The notes: generated from the sequence alone by a model not told the origin. DNA of 9,555 nt from Chlorobiota bacterium (GCA_008363265.1 RHKR01000183.1:1-9555), one strand, 5' to 3'; shown: positions 1 to 8,090, numbered from the stretch's first letter. Numbers and translations are program-made.

Positions 1-1390
1 GTACAGAGAATCTGATCTTTGTGGTCGGATTGAACGGATTCGGATAATTCTGCGACAGCTCGAAATTAACCGGCATTTCACTGCCAAATTCTTCAACTGA
101 AGTGGTACCGTCGAAACGGGCCCAGCCTGCTGTCCAGTCAGTTGTGCCGAAAGCACCTCTGAAAGTTGCTGTCTGATCGAAGAAACCATCTGCGGGAGGT
201 GTAAGACCACCGGTAAGAAGCGGTGAACCGTTCTGAAGTGTCGCTTTAGGATTTGAAAGGTTGAAAGGATCAACCATCTGAGCTTCAGAAGCGTTGGTTA
301 ATACGGAACCGTTCATGGTTGTTGTGAACCATGTGTTGATCACGAAAGTACCGTTCGATCTCGCTGTATCAAGAGCTTTCGTGCTCTGAGCAACAACAGA
401 GTTCTTTATATAATTGTTGCCTGCAACTGCATTGTTGATGGTTCCGGTGCTCTCAAGAAGGATACCGGTTGGCCATCCAACGATAACCGCGTTGGCTATT
501 TTGTTCTGCGAGTTTCTTCTCAGGTGCATGCCTCTTCTGTAATTGGCATTCACTGTGGCGCCCGGTGTGCTGATAGGTCCTATAAGGCTCACATTGAACC
601 ACTCAGGTGAAGTAAGTGGGGTATTGTTTGAACCTGTACCGTCGTTATCTGATTCAAAACCGTTTGACTGCGACTGATCTGCAATCGCCGGATCGCGGAA
701 CGAAACAAGGAACTGAAGCTTTCCACCATATCCAAAATCTGTATCGAAATCATCATCCCAGCCTCTGTAGGCGATCAGGTGTTTCGCGTTAACGTTTCCG
801 CCGAAGAATTCGAAGGAGTCGTCACCGCTGTAGCTTACCTGGATGTAGTCGAGTACTGTACCTCTTCCTACACCGCCACAAGTAAGACCGTTGATCTCGT
901 TGTTCTGGCTGAAAGCGATACCGGGATACTCGATGCGTACATATCTCAGGATTCCACTGTTGTCGTCCGCGTTTGTTCCACCGTATGAATCACCGGGACC
1001 TTCGATCGAAGTGGTGCCGCCGGGAATGTTTATCGGCGCGTTGCCAAGGAGGATAACACCGCCCCAGTCACCATATGTCGGAGGGCGTGAAGCACCCGGT
1101 TTGGTGAACTCTGAAGTGAAGACGATCGGAGCGTTTGCTGTACCGTCAGCGATGATCTTTCCACCGGGTTTTATTATAAGGGTACCCTGTGAACTGTTTT
1201 CACCGTAAATAACGGTGCCGGGTTGAATGGTAAGGGTGGCACCCGACTGTACACGCACGAATCCTTTAAGAACATATGTATTGTTCGAGGTTAGCGTTGT
1301 GTTGGTCGTAATATCACCCTGCAGCGGGATCTGAGCATAAACAGCGGTGGCTGCAATGAGCGTAAACACGAGAACGAATATTTTGGACAT
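1..1390 (-). CDS. Secreted beta-helix-like protein with type IX secretion sorting tail (partial, 3' end outside window)
   Basis: The minus-strand frame is open from an ATG at 1388-1390 to the left edge: 463 residues with no stop. Residues 1-20 form a signal peptide (MSKIFVLVFTLIAATAVYAQ). Residues 30-95 have the repeating ATLTIQPGTVIYGEN / GTLIIKPGGKIIADG pattern of a right-handed parallel beta-helix. The central part has acidic aromatic motifs: SGDDSFEFFGG at about 188-198, WDDDFDTDFGYGG at 211-223 and NGFESDNDGTGSN at 243-255. The last visible residues (about 443-463) are FELSQNYPNPFNPTTKIRFSV-like, the start of a Por/type A sorting domain that directs export through the type IX system; some tens of residues are probably missing. 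An AGAGG at 1395-1399 sits 4 bases before the ATG. The gene lies 30 bases behind the TonB-dependent receptor gene, so the two are probably co-transcribed. My recollection is that similar proteins often accompany TonB receptors in Bacteroidota. A surface substrate-binding or processing role is inference; no enzymatic motif is recognised. Confidence 0.88.
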   Translation of the reverse strand, partial: MSKIFVLVFTLIAATAVYAQIPLQGDITTNTTLTSNNTYVLKGFVRVQSGATLTIQPGTVIYGENSSQGTLIIKPGGKIIADGTANAPIVFTSEFTKPGASRPPTYGDWGGVILLGNAPINIPGGTTSIEGPGDSYGGTNADDNSGILRYVRIEYPGIAFSQNNEINGLTCGGVGRGTVLDYIQVSYSGDDSFEFFGGNVNAKHLIAYRGWDDDFDTDFGYGGKLQFLVSFRDPAIADQSQSNGFESDNDGTGSNNTPLTSPEWFNVSLIGPISTPGATVNANYRRGMHLRRNSQNKIANAVIVGWPTGILLESTGTINNAVAGNNYIKNSVVAQSTKALDTARSNGTFVINTWFTTTMNGSVLTNASEAQMVDPFNLSNPKATLQNGSPLLTGGLTPPADGFFDQTATFRGAFGTTDWTAGWARFDGTTSVEEFGSEMPVNFELSQNYPNPFNPTTKIRFSV

Positions 1391-1420
1391 GTTGCCTCTA
1401 TTTGTTGTTTGTTGACAGAA

Positions 1421-4122
1421 TTAAAACTTGTATGAAAATCCAAGTGAAAGGTCTGCCCCTCTCTTTATCCTAAGCGCGGTCTTGTCACCACCGGGAGCTC
1501 TCTGGATCGACATGTAGTCCTGAGCCAGTATATCCTTCGCGGCAAACTTGAGTGAGAGATCTCTTGTAATACTCTGTGAAACCGTAAAGTCAACCTGGTC
1601 TCTCGGCATTTCAATTACATCACCGAGACCGCCGAAGCCGACTTTAAGTATCTTCTGACCCACTTTGTTGTAGATCAGTGAAGCGGAGAAACCGCCTTCA
1701 TAATATTCATAGTAGAAACCGGCGTTAAGTACATACTCTGCCTGACCCTGCATCGGACGGGAGGTCTCCTGATAAGTTGTGCCTGTCTGATTCTGATTGT
1801 CGAACTCCACTTCAGACTTTATGTAGCTGGCGTTTCCAACGAAAGCGAGGCCAAAGAGAGCGGGGCTTATGAAATCAAGCGACTTCCTTAACTCAAGTTC
1901 GACACCATAGTTGTTTGCTTTGGCCGCGTTCTTGAATGAACGCATGGGCTCGAACGATGATGACGGGAGGAATACCTGCTCGATCGGGTCGGTAAAACTC
2001 TTATAAAAGAATCCAAAAGCGATCAGGTCAGCGGCCCTTGCGGGATAATATTCGAATCTTATATCATAATTGTTCACGAGAGTTCTTTTCAGATTTATGT
2101 TACCCTGAACGATCTCGTTCTCGAGGAAATCATAGTAACTGAAAGGAGCGATCTCTCTGAACTCGGGTCTCGCGAGGGTCTTTGAGTAAGCGAGTCTTAC
2201 ATTTATCTGATCGATCGGATGGTAAGTTATGTTAACAGCCGGGAGAATATCGTGGTACTCGGGGGTTGTCTTCGCCTCTTCACCTGTGAGGGTTTTTGAT
2301 GCCAGTTCCTGGCGCGAATACTCATATCTTGCTCCGGTAACCAGTTTGAAGATATTTTCGTAAGCAAAATCAACCGCGAAATATGTTGCCATTATCGACT
2401 GATTCGAGTTGTATGAATCAGAAGGCTTAGTGATCTCAGTGATCTCTATGAAGTTCGGACCGAAGTTCGCGGGATCGAATATCTTGTCAACTGAAAGCTG
2501 CAGGATACTGTCTTTCGTCATGAAATTTCCACCGGGCTTGTTCTTGAACCCAAAACTGCGGGCACTGAAATCACGGTTCTTAAGGTCGTAGGCAAACCCG
2601 GTTTTTATAGCAGGCATGTTCGGGTTTTCAAAAGGTTTGAAGTGGAAGTCAATGTTCGCTCCCCTGTTGATATCGATCAGGTCACCATAGTAACGGGTTG
2701 CGAGCGACTGATCGAGCTGAAATCTGAGCGGCTCGTTTTCATCAAGAGATTTTGAGTAAACATACCTTCTCGCGTCAGGCTCGTTTCTTTTCGACTGCGC
2801 GTAATTCGCGTTCCAGGTTATTTTGAGGCCATTCAGCAGATCAAGAAAATGTTCACCGATAATCTGTGATGAGAAGAGATTTCTGGTAACATATCGCATC
2901 GAGGTCTGGTCACGGTAGTCGGGATTATTGTAGTAGGGTCCAAAGAAATTGGTCACCTCGTCATCAGAGTTCTGACTGAACACATTCTTGATGCTGAACT
3001 TATTATTTAACCCTATTTTATATGATATATTAAGCAATCCACCGATCATCACGGAATTTTTGTAATTACGACCGTTATACTCATAACGGGGACCATCGAA
3101 AGTATAGTTATTTCTCTCGATCTCCTGGGCTTCGTTCGAGTTCGAGTAAGTAAGTGAAGCGATAACTCCAAGAAGATCATCACCAAAGAATGAATACTTG
3201 TCACCAAATGAAAGATTGAACCCCGCGTTTACAGGGAGAGATGTGGTGTTAACTGCCCAGCTATTCGAGAATGATCTTCCGATCGTCTGTAGTGCCGCCG
3301 GGTCTGAACTTCCAAGTCTTGATCCGGGTACGGCCGATGGGAGAGCCCTGGTGCCGTCATCCGTCCCAAGCCATCTTGATCCGCCATTGTAGGTGAGGGC
3401 ATCTTTTCCTGTACCAAACATATTGTAACTTGATGACATGCTCAGGTTCAGGAAGAGTTTTTCAGGGAACTCGATCGTCTTTATCTGCACCAGTCCGCCT
3501 GTGAAATCTGCAGGTTTGTCAGGAGTGAATGTTTTGGCTGTTATTATGCTCTCGATAAGGTTTGCGGGAAAGATGTCGTATGAAAACGATTTCTTCTCGG
3601 GCTCCGTGCTGGGGAGGTTGGCGCCGTTAAGCATGGTGTTGTTGTATCTGTCACCCACTCCCCTGATGTAGGCGAACTTACCGTCAGATATGGTGACACC
3701 GGTCATTTTCTTAAGAACATCAGCTCCATCTGAACTTCCGTTCTTGCTGATCATCTCCCCTGAAATACCCTCCACGATCTCGAGAGAGTTTTTCTGCTCT
3801 TTAACGATCGAAGACTCAGTGTTCTGCAGAGCTTCTGCCGTTACGACCACTTCCTTCATCGTTGCTGTAGCTTCTTCAAGCGTCACATCAACCTTGGTGG
3901 TCTGTCCTGCTTTCACCGTTACATTTTCAATCATAACGGTGTTATATGAAATAAATGAAACTTTAAGTTTGTAAGTGCCCTCAGGTACTTTCGCAATTTA
4001 TCGTTTCCGTTCTTCCCGGTCACTTTACCGGAGATTGTCCCCGTCTGTGCGAACACTGACGGTATAAAGAACGAAAAAAGAATTAAAAAAGTGAATTTCT
4101 TCATTGTGAAGTTGCTTGACAT
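1421..4122 (-). pseudogene. TonB-dependent outer-membrane receptor with N-terminal CarboxypepD_reg-like domain, frame broken near 3995-4002
   Basis: The product would be an outer-membrane beta-barrel importing a ligand with TonB energy. The 5' piece (4122 down to a stop at 3931-3933) encodes a signal peptide (MKKFTFLILFSFFIPSVFAQ) and the first strand of a carboxypeptidase-regulatory-like domain (TGTISGKVTGKNGNDKL), then runs out of frame. The domain's last strands (IAKVPEGTYKLKVSFISYNT) resume in another frame from 3997, just after an in-frame TAA at 3998-4000, and stay open to the stop at 1421-1423. Numbering from the ATG at 3934, the 837-residue 3' piece has a TonB-box-like EVVVTAE at 28-34, a plug at about 45-152 (YIRGVGDRYNNTMLNG, then TFTPDKPADFTGGLVQI) and a barrel ending in an aromatic SYKF. 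About 20-25 residues of the regulatory-like domain, including its usual GT..G..TD..G.Y core, are missing. Restarting at 3934 would give a protein with no signal peptide. This is either a recent pseudogene or a sequencing/assembly deletion; the family call is secure, the broken status less so. Confidence 0.85.
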
Positions 4123-4125
4123 TTG

Positions 4126-4132
4126 TTTCCTC
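4126..4132 (-). promoter_or_regulatory. Ribosome binding site of the TonB receptor gene
   Basis: On the minus strand GAGGAAA is followed by CAA and the ATG at 4120-4122, giving 6 bases between GAGG and the start. This favours a start at 4122 (MSSNFTMKKF...) over the in-frame ATG at 4104, which has no such site. A TTG at 4132-4134 overlaps the site itself and is unlikely to be a start. Confidence 0.6.
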
Positions 4133-4154
4133 AAATTATTTTTCTTCGACGCTC

Positions 4155-4162
4155 CAAATTTC
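4155..4162 (-). promoter_or_regulatory. Candidate -7 promoter element for the TonB receptor operon
   Basis: The minus strand reads GAAATTTG, matching five of the six fixed positions of the Bacteroidota -7 consensus TAnnTTTG. It lies 7 bases downstream of the phased TTAACATT repeats and about 33 bases before the start codon. There is no clear -33 TTG in register, as expected if an activator bound to the repeats replaces it. This is inference from spacing only. Confidence 0.35.
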
Positions 4163-4169
4163 GCCTTTG

Positions 4170-4210
4170 AATGTTAACACAATGTTAAGCCATGATTATC
4201 TAAATGTTAA
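4170..4210 (-). promoter_or_regulatory. Phased direct repeats TTAACATT x3, Pho-box-like operator
   Basis: Three exact copies of TTAACATT (minus strand; AATGTTAA on plus) lie at 4170-4177, 4181-4188 and 4203-4210. Their starts are 11 and 22 bases apart, so all fall on the same face of the helix. The skipped register (4192-4199) holds a weak copy sharing the TTA core. OmpR/PhoB-family regulators bind direct repeats of about 7-8 bp with 3-4 bp spacers. The Bacillus PhoP repeat (TTAACA-like) and the cyanobacterial Pho box (YTTAAYY) closely resemble this unit. The repeats end 47 bases before the receptor start and lie about 100 bases upstream of nadE, so they most likely serve the receptor operon. 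Control by a phosphate-starvation regulator is inference. Confidence 0.6.
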
Positions 4211-4309
4211 TTCCGTTAACACCGGTTCGATCGTGTACCTCGCTTTGCCCGTGTCATACTTTCGCGATTGCGTATATTGATGGTTTGTATTTATTAAATT
4301 TCTTGAAAA

Positions 4310-5950
4310 ATGAAGATTGCCGTTTGCCAGATAAACCCCATCATCGGGGACATTGATGGTAATAAGAAGAAAATAATTGCCGGTTATAACAACGCCGTTC
4401 AAGACGGCGCCGATCTGGCCGTGTTTCCGGAGTTGGCCCTCACAGGTTATCCGCCTCTCGATTTCGTTGAGAAGCGCACATTTCGCTGTAAAGTTGCTGA
4501 AGCAGCTTCTGAAATAGCTGCGGTTACCAATGGGCAAACCGCGCTCGTTTTCGGCTCTATAACCGAGTTTGAGGATAACATCGGCACGAACATTGAGAAC
4601 AGTGCCCTCTTCTGCCTGAACGGAAAGATAGCGCAGGTGCAGAACAAGTCGCTCATCCCCAATTATGATGTCTTCGATGAGGTCCGCTACTTCGAAGCAG
4701 CGGATGAAGTGAAGGTGTTTGAATTCAAGGGTGAAAAGATTGGGCTCTCCGTTTGTGAAGATATTTGGAACGATGAAGACTACTGGAAAAAACGCCTCTA
4801 CCCCGTTGATCCCGTGAAGGAGCAGATCGAAAAAGGGGCCACCCTTCTGGTTAACATCTCGGCAAGCCCCTATTCCTACGGAAAACGGAAATCGCGCTAC
4901 AAGATGCTGCAGACGATAGCCCGCAAAGACAAGGTGGGCATCGTCTATGTCTGCTGTGCTGCCACCCAAACAGAACTGATCTTCGATGGAGCCAGCATGT
5001 GCTTCCGCGATAACGGTGACCTGATGCATCTCGGCAAAACCTTCGAAGAGGATTATTTTATTTACGACACCACTTCAGAAGGTGGACCTGTAACCGCGGT
5101 TGAGGGAAGTTTTGAGGAAGAAGTGCATAACGCGCTGATCTTCGGACTGAAAGACTACTGCAACAAACTGAATTTTAAGTCGATCTGCCTCGGCCTTAGT
5201 GGTGGGATCGACTCAGCCATCGTAACCTACTTCGCGGTTAAAGCGGTTGGTGCCGAAAATGTTTTCGTGAACCTGATGCCTTCCGAATTCTCAAGCCAGG
5301 GAAGCATCGACGACTCCCTGAAACTTATCGAAAACCTTGGCATCTCACACAGTATGGTTTCCGTTCAACCCGTGTTCGAATCGGTTAAAGCGATGCTGAA
5401 ACCGGTTTTCGGGGATCGCCCGGAAGATGTGACCGAGGAAAACATGCAGTCGCGCGTGCGCGGCCTCTATATGATGTCGATAAGCAACAAATTCGGCCAC
5501 CTGCTTGTTACTACAGGTAACAAATCGGAGCTCGCCACAGGCTACGCCACTCTTTACGGCGACATGTGCGGCGGCCTCTCGGTGATCGGCGATGTTTACA
5601 AAACTGATATTTACAGGTTATGTGAGTATATTAACAGAGATGAGGAGATTCTCCCGAGGGAGATAATCGACAAGGTACCCTCGGCGGAATTGCGGCCCAA
5701 TCAGACCGATCAGGATTCCCTGCCGCCATATCCTGTTCTCGATCACATTTTAAGGATGTACCTCGAGGAGAACAAAGAGGTTGACGAGATCGCCCCGGTT
5801 ATCGGCGATGAAAACCTGGTCCGGAAGATACTCAACATGGTCGATAGAAACGAATTCAAACGGAAACAGGGCGCGCCCGTGCTGCGTGTTTCCAACAAGG
5901 CTTTTGGTTACGGAAGAAGATTCCCAATCGTTCAAAGATGGAGCAGATAA
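4310..5950 (+). CDS. nadE: Glutamine-dependent NAD+ synthetase
   Basis: This cytoplasmic enzyme makes the last step of NAD+ synthesis: nicotinate adenine dinucleotide (deamido-NAD+) plus ATP plus glutamine gives NAD+. Its 546 residues are the usual length for the two-domain, glutamine-using form. Residues 1-270 are a nitrilase-type glutaminase with the expected triad: E41 in FPELALTGYPP, K113 in NKSLIPNYDVF and C149 in GLSVCEDIWND. Residues 285-546 are the synthetase domain, with the ATP-pyrophosphatase loop SGGIDSA at 297-303 and the conserved TTGNKSELATGYATLYGDMCGG block at about 401-422. No Shine-Dalgarno sequence is seen before the ATG, but the protein begins exactly at the family N-terminus (MKIAVCQINPIIGD). 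It is divergent from the TonB receptor gene, and its stop overlaps the start of the dsbD-like gene. It looks intact. Confidence 0.97.
   Translation: MKIAVCQINPIIGDIDGNKKKIIAGYNNAVQDGADLAVFPELALTGYPPLDFVEKRTFRCKVAEAASEIAAVTNGQTALVFGSITEFEDNIGTNIENSALFCLNGKIAQVQNKSLIPNYDVFDEVRYFEAADEVKVFEFKGEKIGLSVCEDIWNDEDYWKKRLYPVDPVKEQIEKGATLLVNISASPYSYGKRKSRYKMLQTIARKDKVGIVYVCCAATQTELIFDGASMCFRDNGDLMHLGKTFEEDYFIYDTTSEGGPVTAVEGSFEEEVHNALIFGLKDYCNKLNFKSICLGLSGGIDSAIVTYFAVKAVGAENVFVNLMPSEFSSQGSIDDSLKLIENLGISHSMVSVQPVFESVKAMLKPVFGDRPEDVTEENMQSRVRGLYMMSISNKFGHLLVTTGNKSELATGYATLYGDMCGGLSVIGDVYKTDIYRLCEYINRDEEILPREIIDKVPSAELRPNQTDQDSLPPYPVLDHILRMYLEENKEVDEIAPVIGDENLVRKILNMVDRNEFKRKQGAPVLRVSNKAFGYGRRFPIVQRWSR
5940..5943 (+). 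promoter_or_regulatory. Ribosome binding site that fixes the dsbD start
   Basis: GGAG inside the end of nadE is followed by 6 bases and the ATG at 5950-5952. The alternative in-frame ATG at 5938 overlaps this site and would put MEQI in front of an otherwise normal signal peptide, so 5950 is preferred. The TAATG overlap of stop and start suggests translational coupling. Confidence 0.7.
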
Positions 5951-7875
5951 TGAAGAAAATGACGGTCCTGACCGCCCTTTTAGTTGCACTGATCTCATTC
6001 ACGGCCACACCTCAGTTCGGAGGTGGTGACAAACTTACACTCGGTACTCCCCTTCTCTCAAGGGATCAGGTGAAGCCGGGTGATGAGATAAAGATCGCCG
6101 TCCCAGCGAGTATCGATGCCGGCTACCACATCAATTCGAACAAGCCGAAGGAAGCGAACCTGATCGCTACTGTTCTTTCGATCACTTCGAAGGACGGTAT
6201 TAAAACCACCGGTACCCGCTACCCGGCCGCGAAGGATTACACATTTGAGTTCTCGGATAAACCTGTTTCGGTTTATGAGGGCAATATCACCATCTTTGCC
6301 AAGGTCAGAATACCGGAAAGCCTTAAACCCGGCAACTACAAACTTGACGTGACGGTTGAATATCAGGCGTGCAACGATCACTCCTGCCTCCCTCCGAACG
6401 ATGCTAAAACAACGATCACGGTGAAGGTCGCAAATAAGGATGCTTCGGTTCGTGAACTGAACGCCGGGGCTTTTGCCCCCTCAGGACTCCAGTACAACGA
6501 CAAGTCGAAGGACAAGGATGCCGAAGCCGACTCAATAAAAAAAGCAGAAGCTGAAAAAGACTCCCTCGCTGAACTCGATTCCCTGAAAGCCCTCGAAGAA
6601 GCCGCGGATTCAGTTTCCCTCGAGTCATTCGAATCGAAAGATACTGCCACCGTTTCAGAGGCAAAAGATGATGATGTCTCCTCAACACTCGAGAAGAGCG
6701 GACTCCTTTTCTCACTTCTCTTCGTTTTTCTCGGTGGTCTTGCACTTAACCTCACCCCCTGCGTTTACCCCCTGATCCCGATCACGATCGGATATTTCGG
6801 CGGACAGGCTGAAGGAAGAACCTCCAGACTTGCGATAATGGGTCTCCTTTATGTTGCGGGTATCGCGATCACATACTCCGTTATCGGTGTGGTAACAGCT
6901 CTCACAGGCGGCATCCTCGGTGCCCTCCTGCAGGAGTGGTATGTACTCGTGATCATCTCCCTTATCTTTGTGGCACTCGCCCTTTCCCAGTTCGGATTCT
7001 ACGAGTTCAAGCTCCCCGATTCACTCGTGAACAAGGCAGGCGGAGCAAAAACAGGACTCTATGGCGCGTTCTTCATGGGTCTTACAATGGGAATTGTAGC
7101 CGCTCCCTGCATCGGACCGTTCGTTCTCGGACTGGTAACCTATGTGGCAAAGATAGGCGATGTGACCATCGGATTCCTACTTTTCTTCTTCCTCGCTGTG
7201 GGTCTTGGTACCCCGTATTTCATCCTCGCTCTATTCTCAGGAAAGCTGAAAGCCCTCCCGAGAGCCGGCATGTGGATGGAAGGGATCAAACACATCTTCG
7301 GCGTTATCATGATCGGTATGGCGATCTATTTTATTCTGCCGTTGCTTCCAAAGGAATGGTCAGGTTACCTTCTGCCCGTCTATATCATCATATCGGTGCC
7401 TTACCTTGCCATCTTCGATCCGCTTGATGAGAAGATGAAAGCATTCAGAATTTTCAAATATGCCCTCTCTGTTGTGTTCATCGGACTGGCAGTGTGGTGG
7501 TTCCCCGCCAACACTTCAGCCGAAGCAGGCACAAAAGTGAAGTTTGAATCATACTCCGACACCACTTTCAACGCCGCAAAGGGAGAGAAGAAGATCATCA
7601 TCGACTTCTATGCCGACTGGTGCATCCCCTGTAAAGAACTTGACGCGATCACATTCGTCGATCCCGCCGTCGTTGAAGCAAGCAAGGATTTCGTCAGCCT
7701 AAAGGCCGACCTCACCAAAGCGGGCGACGAAGCCGTAAAGAAAATGGTGAAAGACTTCAACATCAAAGGCGTGCCAACCGTCCTCATCTTCAACGCCAAA
7801 GGCGAAGAAGTGGAGCGCCTCACCGGCTTCGTCAACGGCGAAGAGTTCCTGAAGCTGATGAAGAAAGCGGAATAA
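5950..7875 (+). CDS. dsbD: DsbD-family thiol:disulfide interchange protein (cytochrome c biogenesis-type transmembrane reductant carrier)
   Basis: The 641-residue protein carries electrons from cytoplasmic thioredoxin across the inner membrane to periplasmic thiol proteins. Residues 1-20 are a signal peptide (MKKMTVLTALLVALISF...). Residues about 28-162 form the periplasmic DsbD-alpha domain, with its cysteine pair C141/C146 in YQACNDHSCLPP. Residues about 251-518 hold eight predicted membrane segments with the two core cysteines, C271 (LNLTPCVYPLIP) and C387 (GIVAAPCIGPFV). Residues about 530-641 are a periplasmic thioredoxin domain with WCIPC (C558, C561) and the cis-proline motif GVPT at 607-610, so all six redox cysteines are present. 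It is longer than E. coli DsbD (565), mainly because of an acidic Asp/Glu/Ser/Lys/Ala-rich linker at about 183-250. The stop TAA is followed directly by an in-frame TAG. It is probably co-transcribed and coupled with nadE; a functional link to nadE is not obvious. Confidence 0.95.
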   Translation: MKKMTVLTALLVALISFTATPQFGGGDKLTLGTPLLSRDQVKPGDEIKIAVPASIDAGYHINSNKPKEANLIATVLSITSKDGIKTTGTRYPAAKDYTFEFSDKPVSVYEGNITIFAKVRIPESLKPGNYKLDVTVEYQACNDHSCLPPNDAKTTITVKVANKDASVRELNAGAFAPSGLQYNDKSKDKDAEADSIKKAEAEKDSLAELDSLKALEEAADSVSLESFESKDTATVSEAKDDDVSSTLEKSGLLFSLLFVFLGGLALNLTPCVYPLIPITIGYFGGQAEGRTSRLAIMGLLYVAGIAITYSVIGVVTALTGGILGALLQEWYVLVIISLIFVALALSQFGFYEFKLPDSLVNKAGGAKTGLYGAFFMGLTMGIVAAPCIGPFVLGLVTYVAKIGDVTIGFLLFFFLAVGLGTPYFILALFSGKLKALPRAGMWMEGIKHIFGVIMIGMAIYFILPLLPKEWSGYLLPVYIIISVPYLAIFDPLDEKMKAFRIFKYALSVVFIGLAVWWFPANTSAEAGTKVKFESYSDTTFNAAKGEKKIIIDFYADWCIPCKELDAITFVDPAVVEASKDFVSLKADLTKAGDEAVKKMVKDFNIKGVPTVLIFNAKGEEVERLTGFVNGEEFLKLMKKAE

Positions 7876-7909
7876 TAGTTATTAGTTGTTAGCTATTAGC
7901 TATTAGCTT
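7875..7909. repeat. Tandem heptamer repeat, TTAGCTA type
   Basis: Five head-to-tail 7-base units begin at the last base of the dsbD stop codon: ATAGTTA, TTAGTTG, TTAGCTA, TTAGCTA and TTAGCTT. The first and last are degenerate. No coding function is seen. It could mark slippage or be the edge of the dispersed repeat that follows. Confidence 0.75.
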
Positions 7910-7910
7910 T

Positions 7911-8090
7911 ATCTAAACCGCAGTCCGACACGACGGAGCAGAGGGGACGCGGATGACACAGATGTTTTCGGAGGGACGCAGATACACGCAGATTAGACAG
8001 ATGAACGCAGAAAGAAATCCGCGAAAATCCGTAAAATCAGCGTGTATCCGCGTGCTATCAACTCTCTGCAGACTTTGCGGTTTAAATAAC
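7911..8090. repeat. Composite dispersed intergenic repeat with long imperfect hairpin
   Basis: This gene-free stretch between dsbD and the GH9 gene is built of sub-repeats. GGACGCGGAT (7945-7954) recurs as GGACGCAGAT (7974-7983), and GATGACACAGATG-like and ATCCGCG-like words recur. An inverted repeat at 7976-7994 and 8035-8053 pairs 17 of 19 bases around a 40-base loop. It ends with a CTCTGCAGACTTTGCGGTTTAAAT module. From memory, such ACGCGGAT / CTTTGCGG sequences recur between genes in many environmental genomes and give spurious ORFs such as 7913-8128 on the minus strand. It may also act as an RNA-end structure after dsbD, though no U-tract follows a perfect stem. The remaining bases to 8130 are AT-rich and may hold the GH9 promoter, but no convincing elements are seen. 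Confidence 0.65.

Noticed and set aside
779..1208. Two plus-strand open frames opposite the secreted protein gene
   Set aside because: The minus-strand frame here has a signal peptide, beta-helix pattern and sorting tail; the plus-strand frames have none of these.
1421..3934. Reading the receptor as a complete gene starting at the ATG at 3934
   Set aside because: That start lies inside a domain, with clear family sequence upstream in the same frame back to 3997, and gives no signal peptide for an outer-membrane protein.
4222..4309. A promoter for nadE
   Set aside because: TATATTGA and TAAATTTC stretches resemble a -7 element, but none has a well-spaced TTG partner and a sensible leader length, so no site is called.
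4196..5029. A 277-codon minus-strand open frame opposite nadE
   Set aside because: It lies antisense to the well-supported nadE coding sequence, has no recognisable motif, and is best explained as a shadow of nadE codon bias.
6936..7427. A 163-codon plus-strand open frame within dsbD
   Set aside because: It lies in another frame across the dsbD membrane core, and its Arg/His/Pro-rich translation looks like a shadow frame.
7875..8060. Possible CRISPR array
   Set aside because: The repeats are 7-base tandem units and imperfect sub-repeats without uniform 25-40 base repeats, regular spacers or cas genes.
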